Positions 62,468 to 64,000 of a stretch of DNA of 64,000 nt are shown here, one piece after another. The DNA comes from Paenibacillus terrigena DSM 21567 (GTDB lineage: Bacteria; Bacillota; Bacilli; Paenibacillales; Paenibacillaceae). The stretch's first letter is position 1, and each line of letters starts with the position of its first letter. Where the stretch lies: assembly GCF_000374845.1 (NCBI RefSeq), contig NZ_KB895422.1:1-64000 (forward strand), given 5' to 3'. The translations under genes were made by a program, and so were the position numbers. The notes below the pieces were generated by a model that worked only from the letters and a program-made list of their open reading frames with translations, did not search any database and was not told the origin of the DNA.

Positions 62468-63586
62468 ATGCCATTGCATTGGTTCATTTTATTCGCCGTT
62501 ATCGTTATTGGTCTACAAGCCCTCCTCTTTAAGGTGCGCGCGTTATCTCGCTTGGGCTATTCCAGAACGTTTACGAAGCATCGCCTATTCGCACAGGATC
62601 AAGTAGAGATGACAGAAACCATTCGAAATGATAAGCTGCTGCCGCTGCCATGGGTTCGTCTCGAATCGATGCTGCCTAGTTCGCTTCATTTCGGGAATCA
62701 GACGAACTTAGCGATCAATACAGGAGAACTGCTCCAGAATCATCGAAGCTTGTTCACCTTAAAATCATACACACAAATTGTGCGAAGACATCAGATTACT
62801 TGTACGCGCCGCGGGATTTACCGATTGAACAGTGCCACCATGACCGCAGGAGATCTATTCGGGATGTTCGATGCCGTGCGCACCCTTCCGCTCGATCTCG
62901 AATTGATCGTCTATCCGGAGATCGTGCCGCTGCATCAGATTCCATTCTCCAATAAGAGTTGGATTGGGGACATGACAGTACGACGCTGGATTCTCGAGGA
63001 CCCCTTCTGGAAATCCGGTGTGAGATCTTATCAACCTGGGGACCCGCTGAAAACCGTACATTGGAAAGCAACCGCGCGCACGAACCAGCTTCAAGTGCAT
63101 CAGCTTGATTTTACCGCTGACCGTAAGATCATGATTCTGTTAAATTTCGAGACAACGAAGGGCATGTGGTCCAAAGTCACGCACCCGGAGATGATCGAAC
63201 AAGCGATATCCTACGCCGCTTCGATCGCGAATACGACCATCCCGCAAGGCATTGAGACAGGCTTTGCCTGCAATGGAACGATGAAGACGCTCGCGAAAGG
63301 GCAGCCCGTTGTCATTCCTCCCGCGGCTGGTACGCATCATCTTACCGATGTATTCGAAAATATGGCGAAGCTCGAACTGGAGCTATCCGCATCCTTTCGT
63401 ACCTTTATGGAGATCTGGGAAGATGCTGCAGGAACAGACTTCATTATCCTGACCGCGATTCCGCTTACCGATATAGAGCCTTTGTTATCCCGAATCCGCA
63501 TGCGGGGGAATGGTATTGAAATCGTGGAGCTCAAACGCACAAATCAATCCGCACATGAAGTTGAGGAGGACACCATCTATGTTTAA
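62468..63586 (+). CDS. DUF58 domain-containing membrane-anchored protein
   Basis: A 372-residue protein with an N-terminal membrane helix (3-20) and the DUF58 hallmark VRSYQPGDPLKTVHWKATART at about residues 185-205, followed by a vWA-like region. The role is unknown; it is the usual partner of MoxR ATPases. It begins five bases after the MoxR stop and overlaps the next gene by eight bases. Confidence 0.88.
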   Translation: MPLHWFILFAVIVIGLQALLFKVRALSRLGYSRTFTKHRLFAQDQVEMTETIRNDKLLPLPWVRLESMLPSSLHFGNQTNLAINTGELLQNHRSLFTLKSYTQIVRRHQITCTRRGIYRLNSATMTAGDLFGMFDAVRTLPLDLELIVYPEIVPLHQIPFSNKSWIGDMTVRRWILEDPFWKSGVRSYQPGDPLKTVHWKATARTNQLQVHQLDFTADRKIMILLNFETTKGMWSKVTHPEMIEQAISYAASIANTTIPQGIETGFACNGTMKTLAKGQPVVIPPAAGTHHLTDVFENMAKLELELSASFRTFMEIWEDAAGTDFIILTAIPLTDIEPLLSRIRMRGNGIEIVELKRTNQSAHEVEEDTIYV

Positions 63587-64000
63587 TCGTATCCTCCGTT
63601 CTGTTGGACTGATTCGAACCCTGACCGAATATGCCATGATGCTTCCTATCATTCTGCTGCTCCATATCTATCTCATACCGGATATACCATCACTTACGCT
63701 CTTGCTTACTCTCGTCTATCCGGCCTGTCACCGGATTGGTCAAATGACAAAATCATGGATTTACTGGCAACGTGATGTCTTATGGCTTACTGGATTGCTT
63801 ATCCTGACCGTCACCTTCATTGTAATGACAGGACCGCTGACCATGTCACACATGATACCGCCATTGATCGGCTTCACCCTATTCACGCGCGGTGTGAAAA
63901 TCGTAACCAGAGGAATGCCAATGTGGAGCACGGTGACCTGGTATTGGGGCGCGCTCGCAGCCTATTTCTTCACTTATGCTCTTGCCAGCATTCGGCCTGA
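63579..64000 (+). CDS. Membrane protein, probable transglutaminase-domain partner (partial)
   Basis: The frame starts at ATG 63579 with GAGGAGGA upstream and overlaps the DUF58 stop by eight bases; it stays open to the window end (140 codons). Several hydrophobic helices are visible (MMLPIILLLHIYLIP, VLWLTGLLILTVTFIVM, VTWYWGALAAYFFTYALA). In MoxR-DUF58 operons the third gene usually has such an N-terminal membrane region and a transglutaminase-like domain plus DUF4129; that part would lie beyond the window. Confidence 0.8.
   Translation, partial: MFNRILRSVGLIRTLTEYAMMLPIILLLHIYLIPDIPSLTLLLTLVYPACHRIGQMTKSWIYWQRDVLWLTGLLILTVTFIVMTGPLTMSHMIPPLIGFTLFTRGVKIVTRGMPMWSTVTWYWGALAAYFFTYALASIRP

Noticed and set aside
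1-64000. CRISPR arrays, tRNA or rRNA genes
   Set aside because: No regularly spaced repeats, no tRNA cloverleaf with CCA-type end and no rRNA conserved sequence were noticed; a tRNAscan and CRISPR finder run would settle this.

Overview
This window is chromosomal DNA from a low-to-moderate G+C Gram-positive of the Bacillales, most likely Paenibacillus or a close relative. The basis is gene content and signals: DnaB/DnaI helicase loaders, EcsAB, GlcT-type antitermination, a T-box leader, coproheme-type HemQ, CheX, Ktr potassium uptake, YkoEDC, TagO, strong AGGAGG ribosome binding sites, and frequent TTG/GTG starts. Genus assignment is inference.

Layout. 1-2.1 kb is accessory DNA: the 3' part of an SDR gene, a gene-poor stretch, remains of a DUF4303/TPR immunity-like pair, then a macrolide-type glycosyltransferase. 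3.4-8.8 kb holds ecsAB and a TPP-riboswitch-controlled ECF importer (ykoE-ykoD-ykoC order). 8.8-11 kb is an ECF sigma / anti-sigma / triple-repeat membrane protein operon. 11.1-16.2 kb has a polysaccharide deacetylase, a YkoP-like gene, a bacitracin-type ABC exporter and its two-component system. 16.3-21.7 kb is a PTS block (glcT, then crr-nagE-like-ptsH-ptsI behind a RAT/terminator switch). 21.8-32.2 kb is mixed housekeeping: a DEAD-box helicase, two metallophosphoesterases, transporters, cheX, and a LysR/PHP phosphatase pair. 32.4-33.9 kb is a T-box-controlled DAHP synthase/chorismate mutase. 34-38.4 kb is sdhCAB with a divergent LysR. 38.5-41.8 kb is Ktr potassium uptake plus an antiporter. 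42-47.4 kb carries a CPBP protease, uvrC, a PQQ-propeller protein and trxA. 47.8-50.9 kb is a sulfate importer lacking its ATPase. 51-54.9 kb holds dnaB-dnaI and divergent tagO. 55-60 kb holds a YidC paralogue, two secreted proteins, a YuiB-like protein and hemQ. The window ends in a MoxR-DUF58-membrane protein operon that runs off the edge.

The genes are mostly ordinary core functions. The points that stand out are: an HPr whose HPr-kinase serine position is glycine; two copies of a MITE-like intergenic repeat with conserved inverted ends and flanking direct repeats; an ECF sigma factor whose homology extends upstream of any canonical start codon; the uncharacterised sigma/anti-sigma/triple-repeat membrane operon; an SDR with His in place of the catalytic Tyr; a structured leader ahead of the sulfate operon; and 11-bp-phased direct repeats ahead of the ABC exporter. 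No CRISPR array, rRNA, tRNA, prophage or intact insertion sequence was seen.
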